Shown piece after piece: positions 7,515 through 14,956 of a stretch of DNA of 64,000 nt. The notes under the pieces were generated by a model. The model ran no database searches. It saw only the letters and a list, made by a program, of their open reading frames with translations, and had not been told where the DNA came from. The translations under genes and the position numbers were made by a program. The first letter of the stretch is position 1. Each line of letters starts with the position of its first letter. The stretch spans positions 1 to 64,000 of the forward strand of contig CAZHVS010000003.1 of the NCBI GenBank assembly GCA_964536015.1. Reading direction: 5' to 3'. Source of the DNA: CAZHVS01 sp964536015. GTDB lineage: Bacteria; Bacteroidota; Ignavibacteria; Ignavibacteriales; Ignavibacteriaceae.

Positions 7515-9639
7515 ATAGAATCATCTTTTTTGCAGCAGTATAATCGCCCGCTTGTAAACGATAGAAATATATTCCGTTCGGTAAGGCCGAAGTTTCACTT
7601 CGACCTACAAATTCAATTTCGTAAATGCCGGGCTGTTGTTCTTCGCTAACTAAAGTCGTTATCTCTCTGCCGAGGATGTCGTAGACTTTTAAAGTGACTA
7701 ACAACCCCCCCTGTCTCTCCCCCTTAGTGAAGGGGGGACTATTTGAAATTGTGTATTTTATTTTTGTGCTTGGGTTGAATGGGTTTGGATAGTTTTGTGA
7801 GATATCAAATTTAGTTAAAATATTTATTACGATGGAAATGATTTTTGAATATTGATAATTACCATTGTTGTCTATCTGTTTTAACCTGTAAAATAAAGTT
7901 CCAGAAGTTTTTATGTCATTATCAATAAAATCATAATCATGAGTTATATTGGAATTTCCATTACCGGCGACAAATCCAATAGGATACCAGTTTCTCCCAT
8001 CAGTACTGCGTTCGACTTGAAATCCTGAATTATTCACTTCAGTAATTGTATTCCAAAAAAGATTCACACTATAGTTTTTTATAAAAGCATAGAATGATTC
8101 TAATTCGACTGGTATGGGAGAGTCTGTTGCAAATTGACCACCCACAAAACCAGCATCAACAGCCTGAACGCTCCAGTAATATGTATTATCCTGTGCTAAA
8201 TTATGGAGAGTATAACCATCTTCTTGCCATTGAACATTACCAATTTGAGCAACTCTTCTGAATCCTGTAGTAGTATTTGCATGTGGAGGTAAAACAAAAT
8301 TAGTTTGTCCTTGTTCATATACATAAATATTATAAGATAAACCATCCTGTCCTGTCTGGGAATCAGTAGATTTGTCCCAAGTGAAGGTAGCATCCTGATT
8401 ATTTATTGAAACAGATAAGTTACCTGGGGCATTAGGAGCAGTATTTGCATTAATGGATAAATTTCTATAAAGTTTAGTATGACGATCACTAAGACCACCG
8501 CTAGCTTCACCGCTTAAAAGAATATCAAGTTTGCCATCATTATCGTAATCACCCCAAATACTCATTCCCCAGATATTATAAAAGGATTCTCTGCTTGTTG
8601 AATCAGTGAAGGTGTAATCTCCATTATTTTTATAAATTTTAGTAAGGTATGAAGAACCATTATACCCAGACATTAAAATATCCAGATATCCATTATTGTC
8701 ATAATCTCCCCAAGACACAGAACTTGAAGTAAGTCCTGGTATTGATATTCCGGTTTGTTCTGAAAAACTATCATTTCCATCATTTCTGTAAATTTTTGTA
8801 TGTCTGGTTCCGGTATTATCATTTCCTGTAATTAAAATATCAATATCACCATCATTATCATAATCACCCCAGGCAGCATTCCTCCCACCTGCACTACCCG
8901 TAAGACCAAGTAAAGAAACTGACAGTTGAGTAAAAGTGCCATTACCGTTATTACGATAAATTTTTGTAACTGGATTCCCGTTTCCGCTATTGACAGTTGA
9001 ACCGCATAGAAGAAGATCAAGATCTCCATCATTATCATAATCTCCCCAAGCTACAGTGCCACTTATGACCGGGGTAATTGAAATTCCAGTCTGTTCAGAA
9101 AAACTATTATTACCATTATTTTTATATATTTTACTATTCAGCGAGCTTGTACCATGATTCCAGCCAGTAAGTGCAAAATCTAAAAATCCATCATTATCAT
9201 AATCTCCCCAAGCAAGTGAAGCGACATGTACACCAATAATTGAAAAAGCCTGTTGGGTAAAAGTATTATTGCCATTATTCTTGTAAATGTAAGTCAAACT
9301 TGACCCAGCGCCATTATATCCACAGTAAAGAATATCGATGTACCCATCATTATTATAATCGCCCCAAGTAGCACTGGAGTGATATAAAGCTGTGAATCCA
9401 AGAGATTGTTCTATAAATGATCCATTTCCATTATTTAAATAGATTGCACATCTTTTTATATCAGAACCATCAATTCCTGTAAGAAAAATATCAAGATAGC
9501 CATCGTTATTATAATCCCCCCAACAAATTGCACTATAAGCAACATTATAAAAAGATTGTGAGTTTGAAGAAAATGTCTGCCCATTAACTGAGGCGTAAAA
9601 AAAACATGCAGTAAATAGATATATCAAAATAAGTCTCAT
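7507..9639 (-). CDS. Secreted FG-GAP/VCBS-repeat protein with type IX sorting domain
   Basis: Predicted surface protein of 710 residues. I chose the ATG at 9639 because AGGGG lies upstream and it opens directly into a signal peptide (MRLILIYLFTACFF, cleavage near VNGQ); the frame stays open 46 codons further with no signal. Seven FG-GAP repeats of the form WGDYDNDGxLDILL follow, each with a DxDxDG-like calcium site, suggesting a beta-propeller. Next come a fibronectin-like region and a C-terminal sorting domain (NYPNPFNPST to KKMILLK). That domain is interrupted by two inserts, SPPFTKGERQGG and VGRSETS, both encoded by palindromic DNA. Ligand unknown. The secretion machinery is not in the window. 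Confidence 0.88.
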   Translation of the reverse strand: MRLILIYLFTACFFYASVNGQTFSSNSQSFYNVAYSAICWGDYNNDGYLDIFLTGIDGSDIKRCAIYLNNGNGSFIEQSLGFTALYHSSATWGDYNNDGYIDILYCGYNGAGSSLTYIYKNNGNNTFTQQAFSIIGVHVASLAWGDYDNDGFLDFALTGWNHGTSSLNSKIYKNNGNNSFSEQTGISITPVISGTVAWGDYDNDGDLDLLLCGSTVNSGNGNPVTKIYRNNGNGTFTQLSVSLLGLTGSAGGRNAAWGDYDNDGDIDILITGNDNTGTRHTKIYRNDGNDSFSEQTGISIPGLTSSSVSWGDYDNNGYLDILMSGYNGSSYLTKIYKNNGDYTFTDSTSRESFYNIWGMSIWGDYDNDGKLDILLSGEASGGLSDRHTKLYRNLSINANTAPNAPGNLSVSINNQDATFTWDKSTDSQTGQDGLSYNIYVYEQGQTNFVLPPHANTTTGFRRVAQIGNVQWQEDGYTLHNLAQDNTYYWSVQAVDAGFVGGQFATDSPIPVELESFYAFIKNYSVNLFWNTITEVNNSGFQVERSTDGRNWYPIGFVAGNGNSNITHDYDFIDNDIKTSGTLFYRLKQIDNNGNYQYSKIISIVINILTKFDISQNYPNPFNPSTKIKYTISNSPPFTKGERQGGLLVTLKVYDILGREITTLVSEEQQPGIYEIEFVGRSETSALPNGIYFYRLQAGDYTAAKKMILLK
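7581..7608. repeat. Palindromic element inside the sorting-domain coding region
   Basis: The segment forms an imperfect hairpin with the core CGAAGTTTCACTTCG at 7588-7602, extended by GTAGG/CCTAC-like flanks with one bulge. On the coding strand it supplies residues VGRSETSALP in the sorting domain of the FG-GAP protein. The core matches the intergenic palindrome at 7245-7259 with two compensatory pair changes. Confidence 0.6.
7704..7738. repeat. G/C-rich hairpin insertion inside the sorting-domain coding region
   Basis: The arms CCCCCTT (7719-7725) and AAGGGGG (7730-7736) pair around a 4-base loop, next to a second C-rich run at 7705-7711. The composition is unlike the AT-rich surroundings. 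It encodes the insert SPPFTKGERQGG, which is absent from the sorting domains of the other two exported proteins in the window. Confidence 0.6.
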
Positions 9640-10009
9640 AATATTACCCCTGAAAAAAGATTGATTGGATTTAGAAGAGCTTATATATAGGAGAGGATTC
9701 AAATAATGGATCTTACAAAGAACAAAAATTTTAATATCATTATTTATTTTCACTTTATAAGAACTTTCGTCTATCAAAAAATAAAAGATTTTTTATTAAT
9801 ATCAAATCTTTTTAATTTTTAATAAACTTCAAACGCTGTTTCAGTTCTGCGACAAATATAGTTATCCAATTAATCAAACTATCCGTTACTTTAAGATTTA
9901 AGACCAAACATATTTATTCTAAATAACGTAAATCTTGGCAATTTTTTGAGATGTCTTGCTAAGAGAATTTGTCAGATTTGTGTAATAGTAAGAAGGGTTT
10001 TATTTCACT
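9640..10009. other. Intergenic region upstream of the FG-GAP gene
   Basis: AT-rich spacer between two minus-strand genes. It should hold the FG-GAP promoter and the 3' end of the OmpA/VWA transcript. The only structure I see is an 8-bp inverted repeat, AAAAGATT (9783-9790) with AATCTTTT (9805-9812), which could be a weak terminator. No gene or RNA is evident. Confidence 0.4.
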
Positions 10010-11380
10010 TTACTTTTTTATAACCACAAATTCAGTGCGCCGGTTTTTTGAACGTCCATCTTTTGTATTGTTATCGGCAATAGGCATAGTGTCGCCATAA
10101 CCTGTTGCTTTTATTCTCTCCGGTTGAATTCCACATTTTACAAGTTCAGTTTTGACATTATCTGCTCTCTGCTGCGATAATTTTAAGTTGTAAGTCTTAT
10201 CTCCTGCGTTGTCGGTGTGTCCTCTTACTTCTATTTCCATAAAAGGAAATTTCTTGAGTAATTCGCATACTGTATTAATTGCCCTGCGTGATGTTTCTTT
10301 AAGTTCAGCTTTATCAAAATCAAATTGAACATCGAGTAAAGCGGGAATATTATCTTCAGGGGTATTGTCGAATGTTCCGCTTGTATTGATGCTATAATTA
10401 TTGAAACACATCTTTACTGTAACCGTGTGCAAGCCATATTCAACAGGTTGATATTCAAGAACATATGCATGCTGTAATCTTCTGTAAATATCTTTGTAAA
10501 TATACTTGAATTCGTTTGTTCCGTAAATATGGTTATATGTACCTCCGGTTAAGGCGGAAAGCTGTTTTAGAAAGTTATCATCAACAGTATTTCCAAAGTC
10601 AATTCCGCAAATAGTTATATTATTTTCAAGTGCTTCGGCAAGTATTGAATCGATATTTATTTCGCTGCCTTCGTCTTTACTATCTGTATAAATTATAACA
10701 AATTTATTTTCAAGTGGAGAGTTTTTTAGTTCTTCTATTGATTTGAAGATTGCATTTGTTACCGATGCCTGTTTCCCGAAACCAATTAAACCTGATGGTT
10801 GTAGTTTAGATAGCAGCTTTGATTCATCATTTGTAAGCGACTGCTCGGTTATTGCTTTGTTATCGTATTTAATTAATGCGATTTCATCTTTCTTATTTTT
10901 CATTTTAACAAGATCAGCAGCAGCATTCTGAATAATGTTCGCTCTTTCTTCACCAATTGAACCGCTGTGATCCATAACCAGAGAAATTGCTATTGGTTTT
11001 ATTTCTATATCCGGAATTTCTATTAGAGAATATTTAGAAATGTTATAAATATTGTTATTAACTTCTTCAGTCACTTCACACCAGCATTTTTTCCAAGGTT
11101 CTTTTAAAGCATCTGTTAATAAAATCGATTCAGTATTATAAAGATGAATATATAATTTGACTAGATCAGGTTTTACAACATCAATACGACTTATGTATAA
11201 TGATGCATCCTTTAAGTTAATTTCAGTTATCGGTGCAAGTCCACTAATAAATACTGGTTTATAACCTTCAGGAGGAACAGCATCTTCACGGTAAGATTCC
11301 ATGTCATTGGAAGGAGCATTACAACCAGAGAAAAAAGCAATAATTGAAAAACACAAAAGAGAAAAAATAATTTGACGCAT
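10010..11380 (-). CDS. Lipoprotein with von Willebrand factor A domain and OmpA peptidoglycan-binding domain
   Basis: Outer-membrane lipoprotein, 456 residues. The signal peptide ends in the lipobox FSGC, with the lipidated Cys at position 20. Residues about 128-320 form a vWA domain with the MIDAS motif DHSGS (Asp137, Ser139, Ser141). Residues about 345-456 are an OmpA-like domain (FDFDKAEL, GHTDNAGDKTYN, LSQQRADNV) with the Asp and Arg that bind diaminopimelate. It probably tethers a metal-dependent adhesion module to the wall; its partner is unknown. The combination in one lipoprotein is less common than either domain alone. The next gene on the same strand (11444-12076) may share its transcript. 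Confidence 0.85.
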   Translation of the reverse strand: MRQIIFSLLCFSIIAFFSGCNAPSNDMESYREDAVPPEGYKPVFISGLAPITEINLKDASLYISRIDVVKPDLVKLYIHLYNTESILLTDALKEPWKKCWCEVTEEVNNNIYNISKYSLIEIPDIEIKPIAISLVMDHSGSIGEERANIIQNAAADLVKMKNKKDEIALIKYDNKAITEQSLTNDESKLLSKLQPSGLIGFGKQASVTNAIFKSIEELKNSPLENKFVIIYTDSKDEGSEINIDSILAEALENNITICGIDFGNTVDDNFLKQLSALTGGTYNHIYGTNEFKYIYKDIYRRLQHAYVLEYQPVEYGLHTVTVKMCFNNYSINTSGTFDNTPEDNIPALLDVQFDFDKAELKETSRRAINTVCELLKKFPFMEIEVRGHTDNAGDKTYNLKLSQQRADNVKTELVKCGIQPERIKATGYGDTMPIADNNTKDGRSKNRRTEFVVIKK

Positions 11381-11443
11381 ATAACACCTGAAATATTTTA
11401 TAAGGTCAATCTAATTATTAATATGTATATTTCAAATAAAAAG

Positions 11444-12076
11444 TTATAGAGCAGATTGGTACAATATGCAAATTGGATAAAGTCTTTCTTTCATATCATA
11501 AGTATTTACAACTTTAAACTCGAGGAGAATTTTTCTATAAGAATCGCCAAACGATAATCCAGCACCAAAAGCAAAATATCCTTTTAGATATGTAGTTTCG
11601 TACTTGGGAACCCAACGGTATTCATTTCTTTCCCGGTCATAATATTGTTCAACCTGGTAAGGATTATAGTTTGATAAATAAAATCCTGTTTGAACGAGTG
11701 CATAAGGATTAACAGAGGTACCAATACTAAAGAATCTTAATGTAACTGCTGCATCCATTAAGTCGAAATAATGAGGTTCATCATTAGTAGAAGAAGCTGC
11801 AAAATCAATAAGACTGCGAAGCCAGCTATAACCATTTGTACCAAAATAATTATAACCTATGTTTAGTCCTATCTGCAGATTATTTGAAAAATTTATTCCG
11901 AAACCTCCGCCAATTTTTACACCGTTATTCCACTGATTAATTTCTTCACTTTTGAAATGAATTATATTATACCCTATAGTGCCTTCATAATAAGTAGTTT
12001 GGGCTGTTATTATTTCTGTAAAAAGGAAACAACAGGTAATAATTAATTTTAGTTTTATGTAAGAAATAATTTTCAT
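11444..12076 (-). CDS. Predicted outer-membrane beta-barrel protein, unknown function
   Basis: 210 residues with an N-terminal signal peptide (KLKLIITCCFLFTEIITAQ). The rest alternates aromatic and small residues with short turns, such as GTIGYNIIHF, GGGFGINF and QIGLNIGYNYFG, as in small eight-stranded outer-membrane barrels. No family motif is recognised. It lies 63 bp upstream of the OmpA/VWA lipoprotein gene on the same strand and may be co-transcribed with it, consistent with an envelope role. Confidence 0.6.
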   Translation of the reverse strand: MKIISYIKLKLIITCCFLFTEIITAQTTYYEGTIGYNIIHFKSEEINQWNNGVKIGGGFGINFSNNLQIGLNIGYNYFGTNGYSWLRSLIDFAASSTNDEPHYFDLMDAAVTLRFFSIGTSVNPYALVQTGFYLSNYNPYQVEQYYDRERNEYRWVPKYETTYLKGYFAFGAGLSFGDSYRKILLEFKVVNTYDMKERLYPICILYQSAL

Positions 12077-12248
12077 TTGTAATATTATACGAAAAAGACA
12101 TCAATAAGTTGCATCCAAAACTCTTAAATTCTATCTTTTTTCAATTCAAAATTAAAACATTAAGCAAAAAATTTATAATTTTGTTTGTGATTTATTTCAT
12201 TTATCACTTTAACTTATAACTAATTCTTGAATAAAGTATAAAATTAAT

Positions 12249-12920
12249 ATGAACGAGTTACTGGACAGAATTTCTTACTGTGTTGAAAGAGGAAAAATAA
12301 ATTCTTCTTCTCCTTTCCCCGCTGATATGAAAGGGAAAGAAGGAACAGATGAATTAACATTAAAAGCTGTTAAAGAAGACATCCATCCATTTCTAATATT
12401 AAACGAAGGTTTGATTAGAGGAATGCAAGTGGTCGGTGAAAAATTCAGGCAGAATAAAATATTTGTACCTGAAGTATTAATTGCCGCTAAAGCAATGAAA
12501 GCAGGAATGGCTCATCTGAAACCATTTTTTTTATCGAATGTAATTCAATCCAAAGGTACTGTTGTGATTGGAACAGTTGCGGGAGACTTGCACGACATTG
12601 GCAAAAATATTTTGGGAATGATGCTTCAGGGCGGCGGCTGGGATATAATTGATCTTGGAGTTGATGTTTCACCCGAAAAATTTTTAAATGCAGTAAACGA
12701 GAACAACGCTTGTGCAATTTGTCTTAGTGCTTTGCTTACAACTACTATGTTAAATATGGCTGAAGTGATAAAAGTAGTTAAAGAAAAAAATCCGGCAATA
12801 AAAATTCTTATTGGAGGTGCACCCGTTAGTAAAGAATTTGCTCAACAGATAAATGCAGACTTTTACTCACCTGACCCGCAGGGAGCACTGGAATACTTGA
12901 ATAAGCTTTTTGCAAAATGA
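12249..12920 (+). CDS. Corrinoid (cobalamin-binding) methyltransferase protein
   Basis: Carries a cobamide that shuttles methyl groups between methyltransferases. 223 residues: an N-terminal helical cap (B12-binding_2, about 1-90), then a Rossmann-like B12 domain. The diagnostic GDLHDIGKNI motif contains His115, expected to be the lower axial cobalt ligand; later loops SALLTTTM and GGAPVS contact the corrin tail. Size and layout match MtaC/MtbC/MtgC-type proteins and the B12 module of MetH. The start is the ATG at 12249, with no clear ribosome site. It overlaps the next gene by four bases (ATGA), and the trio 12249-14522 is one operon. No cobalamin riboswitch is visible upstream. Confidence 0.9.
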   Translation: MNELLDRISYCVERGKINSSSPFPADMKGKEGTDELTLKAVKEDIHPFLILNEGLIRGMQVVGEKFRQNKIFVPEVLIAAKAMKAGMAHLKPFFLSNVIQSKGTVVIGTVAGDLHDIGKNILGMMLQGGGWDIIDLGVDVSPEKFLNAVNENNACAICLSALLTTTMLNMAEVIKVVKEKNPAIKILIGGAPVSKEFAQQINADFYSPDPQGALEYLNKLFAK

Positions 12921-13630
12921 TTAACCTTCAAAATATAGTAATTGATAAAGTTGAATTTGATATCCCCTTCAGCAACTTACATCTTAACAGAGAGGAAATT
13001 ATTAGCGGAATGGGGTACAACAAAGAATCGCCGGAACATTTATTCCCTATTGTCGATAAACTTTTAGATGAAAGTATAAACATCATTCGTCCCAAAGGTG
13101 GATTTGTCATTATTAATCCGAACATCATCACTATTTCCAGAGAAAAGATTTTTATCGGTGAATTCGAAATAAACTCCAATAAAATTATTACTGCTAAACT
13201 AAAGAAAGCAGAAAGTCTTGCTTTATTTGTAACCTCTGCAGGAAAAGAACTTGAAGAATGGATAAATAAATTAAAAGTTGATGACAATCTTCTTGAAGCT
13301 TTTATTGTTGATACAATTGGTTCTGAAGCTGCAGAACGTTCTGCAGATTATCTGGAAAGTATTTTAAACAGCTCAATAAAAAAATTTAACTGGAATATGA
13401 CTAATCGTTACAGCCCGGGCTATTGCGAGTGGAATGTTTCTGAACAACAAAAAATATTTTCTTTACTCCCTGAAAATTTTTGTAATGTTAAACTTACTGC
13501 CAGTTCTTTGATGGTGCCGATTAAAAGCATTTCCGGCATTATTGGTCTCGGCAAGAACGTGAAGAAAGATGATTACAACTGCTCTTTTTGTGAAATGCAA
13601 AATTGTTACAGGAGAAAAGCAAATGAATAA
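12917..13630 (+). CDS. MetH activation-domain-like protein (corrinoid reactivation)
   Basis: Stand-alone homologue of the vitamin B12-dependent methionine synthase activation domain, 237 residues. The diagnostic segment RYSPGYCEWNVSEQQ lies near 167, followed by the family's SSLMVPIKSISGIIGLG near 202-218. In MetH this domain binds S-adenosylmethionine and re-methylates inactive cob(II)alamin, so a reactivating role for the neighbouring corrinoid protein is inferred. The C-terminus has a Cys cluster, CSFCEMQNC, that could bind metal or an iron-sulfur centre. It is coupled to both neighbours: ATGA with the corrinoid gene and an 8-base overlap with the homocysteine methyltransferase gene. Confidence 0.87.
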   Translation: MINLQNIVIDKVEFDIPFSNLHLNREEIISGMGYNKESPEHLFPIVDKLLDESINIIRPKGGFVIINPNIITISREKIFIGEFEINSNKIITAKLKKAESLALFVTSAGKELEEWINKLKVDDNLLEAFIVDTIGSEAAERSADYLESILNSSIKKFNWNMTNRYSPGYCEWNVSEQQKIFSLLPENFCNVKLTASSLMVPIKSISGIIGLGKNVKKDDYNCSFCEMQNCYRRKANE

Positions 13631-14522
13631 AAAAATAAAATCAATAATTGAAAAACTTAAAACTAATTCTCCTCTTGCTGCAGATGGTGCTTGGGGAACA
13701 ATGCTTCAACAGAAAGGTCTTAAAGTTGGCGAATGTCCCGAGTTATGGAATTTAACAAACAGAAATAAAGTCTTTCAAATTGCAAAAGAATATGTTAATG
13801 CCGGTGCGGAGATAATTAAAACAAACAGCTTTGGCGGAAATAAATTCAGATTAGAACATTTCAAATTGGAAGATAAAATTTACGAATTAAACAAAGCTGC
13901 CGCCGAAATATCAAGCGAAGCCGCAGAAGAAAACGTTTTTGTTTTTGGCTCTGTTGGTCCTACAGGAAAAATTTTGATGATGGAAGACATCAGCGAGCAG
14001 GAAATCTACGACTCATTTTCTCTGCAGGTAAAAGCTCTTGAAGATGGCGGTGCCGATGTTATTTTAATCGAAACATTTTCTGCAATTGATGAAGCTCTAA
14101 TTGCTATTAAAGCCGCCAGAGAAAACACTCATCTTCCTACTGCCTGCTCTTTTACTTTTGAAAAAAATATTGATGGCTCTTTCAGAACAATGATGGGAGT
14201 TGAACCGGCAACTTTTCTGCAAAACATATTTAATGCAGGAACTGAAATCATCGGTACAAACTGCGGAAACGGTTTTGAAAATATGATTGAACTGGTTTCA
14301 ATCCTTCGAAATATTAATCCATATATCCCAATCCTTGTCAATTCAAATGCAGGAATGCCAGTTGTACAGGATGGAAAAATCATTTATCCCGAATCACCTG
14401 AATTTATAAAACCATTAATTCAACAAATGATTAACGCTGGGGCAAATATTATTGGCGGCTGCTGCGGCACAACTCCAGAGCATATAAAAGTCATAGCCGA
14501 AATTTGTAAAAACCCAAAATAG
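13623..14522 (+). CDS. Homocysteine S-methyltransferase (MetH N-terminal module)
   Basis: Zinc enzyme that moves a methyl group onto homocysteine to give methionine. 299 residues, a TIM barrel equal to the first module of cobalamin-dependent methionine synthase. The zinc Cys ligands are present: Cys214 in GTNCGNG and Cys280/Cys281 in GGCCGTT; the N-terminal DGAWGTMLQ is also typical. I chose the ATG at 13623 because GGAG lies eight bases upstream; the frame is open earlier only inside the previous gene. No pterin (methyltetrahydrofolate) domain is fused here or seen in the operon, so the methyl donor to the corrinoid protein is open. Confidence 0.9.
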   Translation: MNKKIKSIIEKLKTNSPLAADGAWGTMLQQKGLKVGECPELWNLTNRNKVFQIAKEYVNAGAEIIKTNSFGGNKFRLEHFKLEDKIYELNKAAAEISSEAAEENVFVFGSVGPTGKILMMEDISEQEIYDSFSLQVKALEDGGADVILIETFSAIDEALIAIKAARENTHLPTACSFTFEKNIDGSFRTMMGVEPATFLQNIFNAGTEIIGTNCGNGFENMIELVSILRNINPYIPILVNSNAGMPVVQDGKIIYPESPEFIKPLIQQMINAGANIIGGCCGTTPEHIKVIAEICKNPK

Positions 14523-14604
14523 AAAACTATATTTTTACAGATTCCTCTTAAAATTCAATCATACACTGAAACAAACTACCTTCCTATTAGATTTTATGCG
14601 TCAG

Positions 14605-14898
14605 GGATTTGACGTTTCCCTTCAAGGATTTCATATTTCCCTTTCTGGATTTACTTTTTCCCTTCGGGGATTTCATATTTCCCTTTCTGGATTTACCTTT
14701 TCCCTTCGGGGATATCATATTTCCCCTTCTGGATTTACCTTTTCCCCTCGGGGATTTCTCATTCCCCTTTCTGGATTTACCTTTTCCCTTCGGGGATTTC
14801 TAATTTCCCCTTCTGGATTTACCTTTTCCCTTCGGGGATATCTCATTTCCCCTTCTGGATTTACCTTTTCCCTTCGGGGATTTTTGAAATCCCTTCAT
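14605..14898 (+). repeat. 21-bp tandem repeat, 14 units, with alternating hairpin-forming junctions
   Basis: Fourteen units of exactly 21 bp, each beginning GGATTT or GGATAT, alternate between two types, so the higher period is 42 bp. Junctions after the second type read TCCCTTCGGGGA, a 4-bp stem closing a C(UUCG)G tetraloop if transcribed; the other junctions pair weakly. The final unit is degenerate. It begins 83 bp after the homocysteine methyltransferase stop and ends 59 bp before the convergent UroD-family stop. Because 21 is a multiple of 3 it leaves frames open (115 codons from 14596 encode a heptad GFxxSxx), but there is no ribosome site and I do not call a gene. Confidence 0.92.
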
Positions 14899-14956
14899 AA
14901 AATGAAGAAATTCAGCAGGAAAAATCAAAAAGCCCTAAAATGAAATAAAAAAACTC

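Noticed and set aside
9783..9812. Inverted repeat as a terminator of the OmpA/VWA gene
   Set aside because: All A/T except two pairs and far from the stop (about 200 bp); too weak to list as a terminator.
12077..12248. Cobalamin or SAM riboswitch before the corrinoid operon
   Set aside because: The region is short and very AT-rich, with no B12-box-like or SAM-box-like conserved segment. Only a weak GTGAT/ATCAC inverted repeat was seen.
14605..14898. CRISPR array
   Set aside because: Units are contiguous 21-mers with no unique spacers, and no cas genes are near.
14596..14943. A 115-codon frame through the tandem array, coding a GFxxSxx heptad protein
   Set aside because: The frame is open because 21 is a multiple of three. 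There is no ribosome site, another frame is open too, and the evident pattern is in the DNA/RNA stems. Kept as a repeat.
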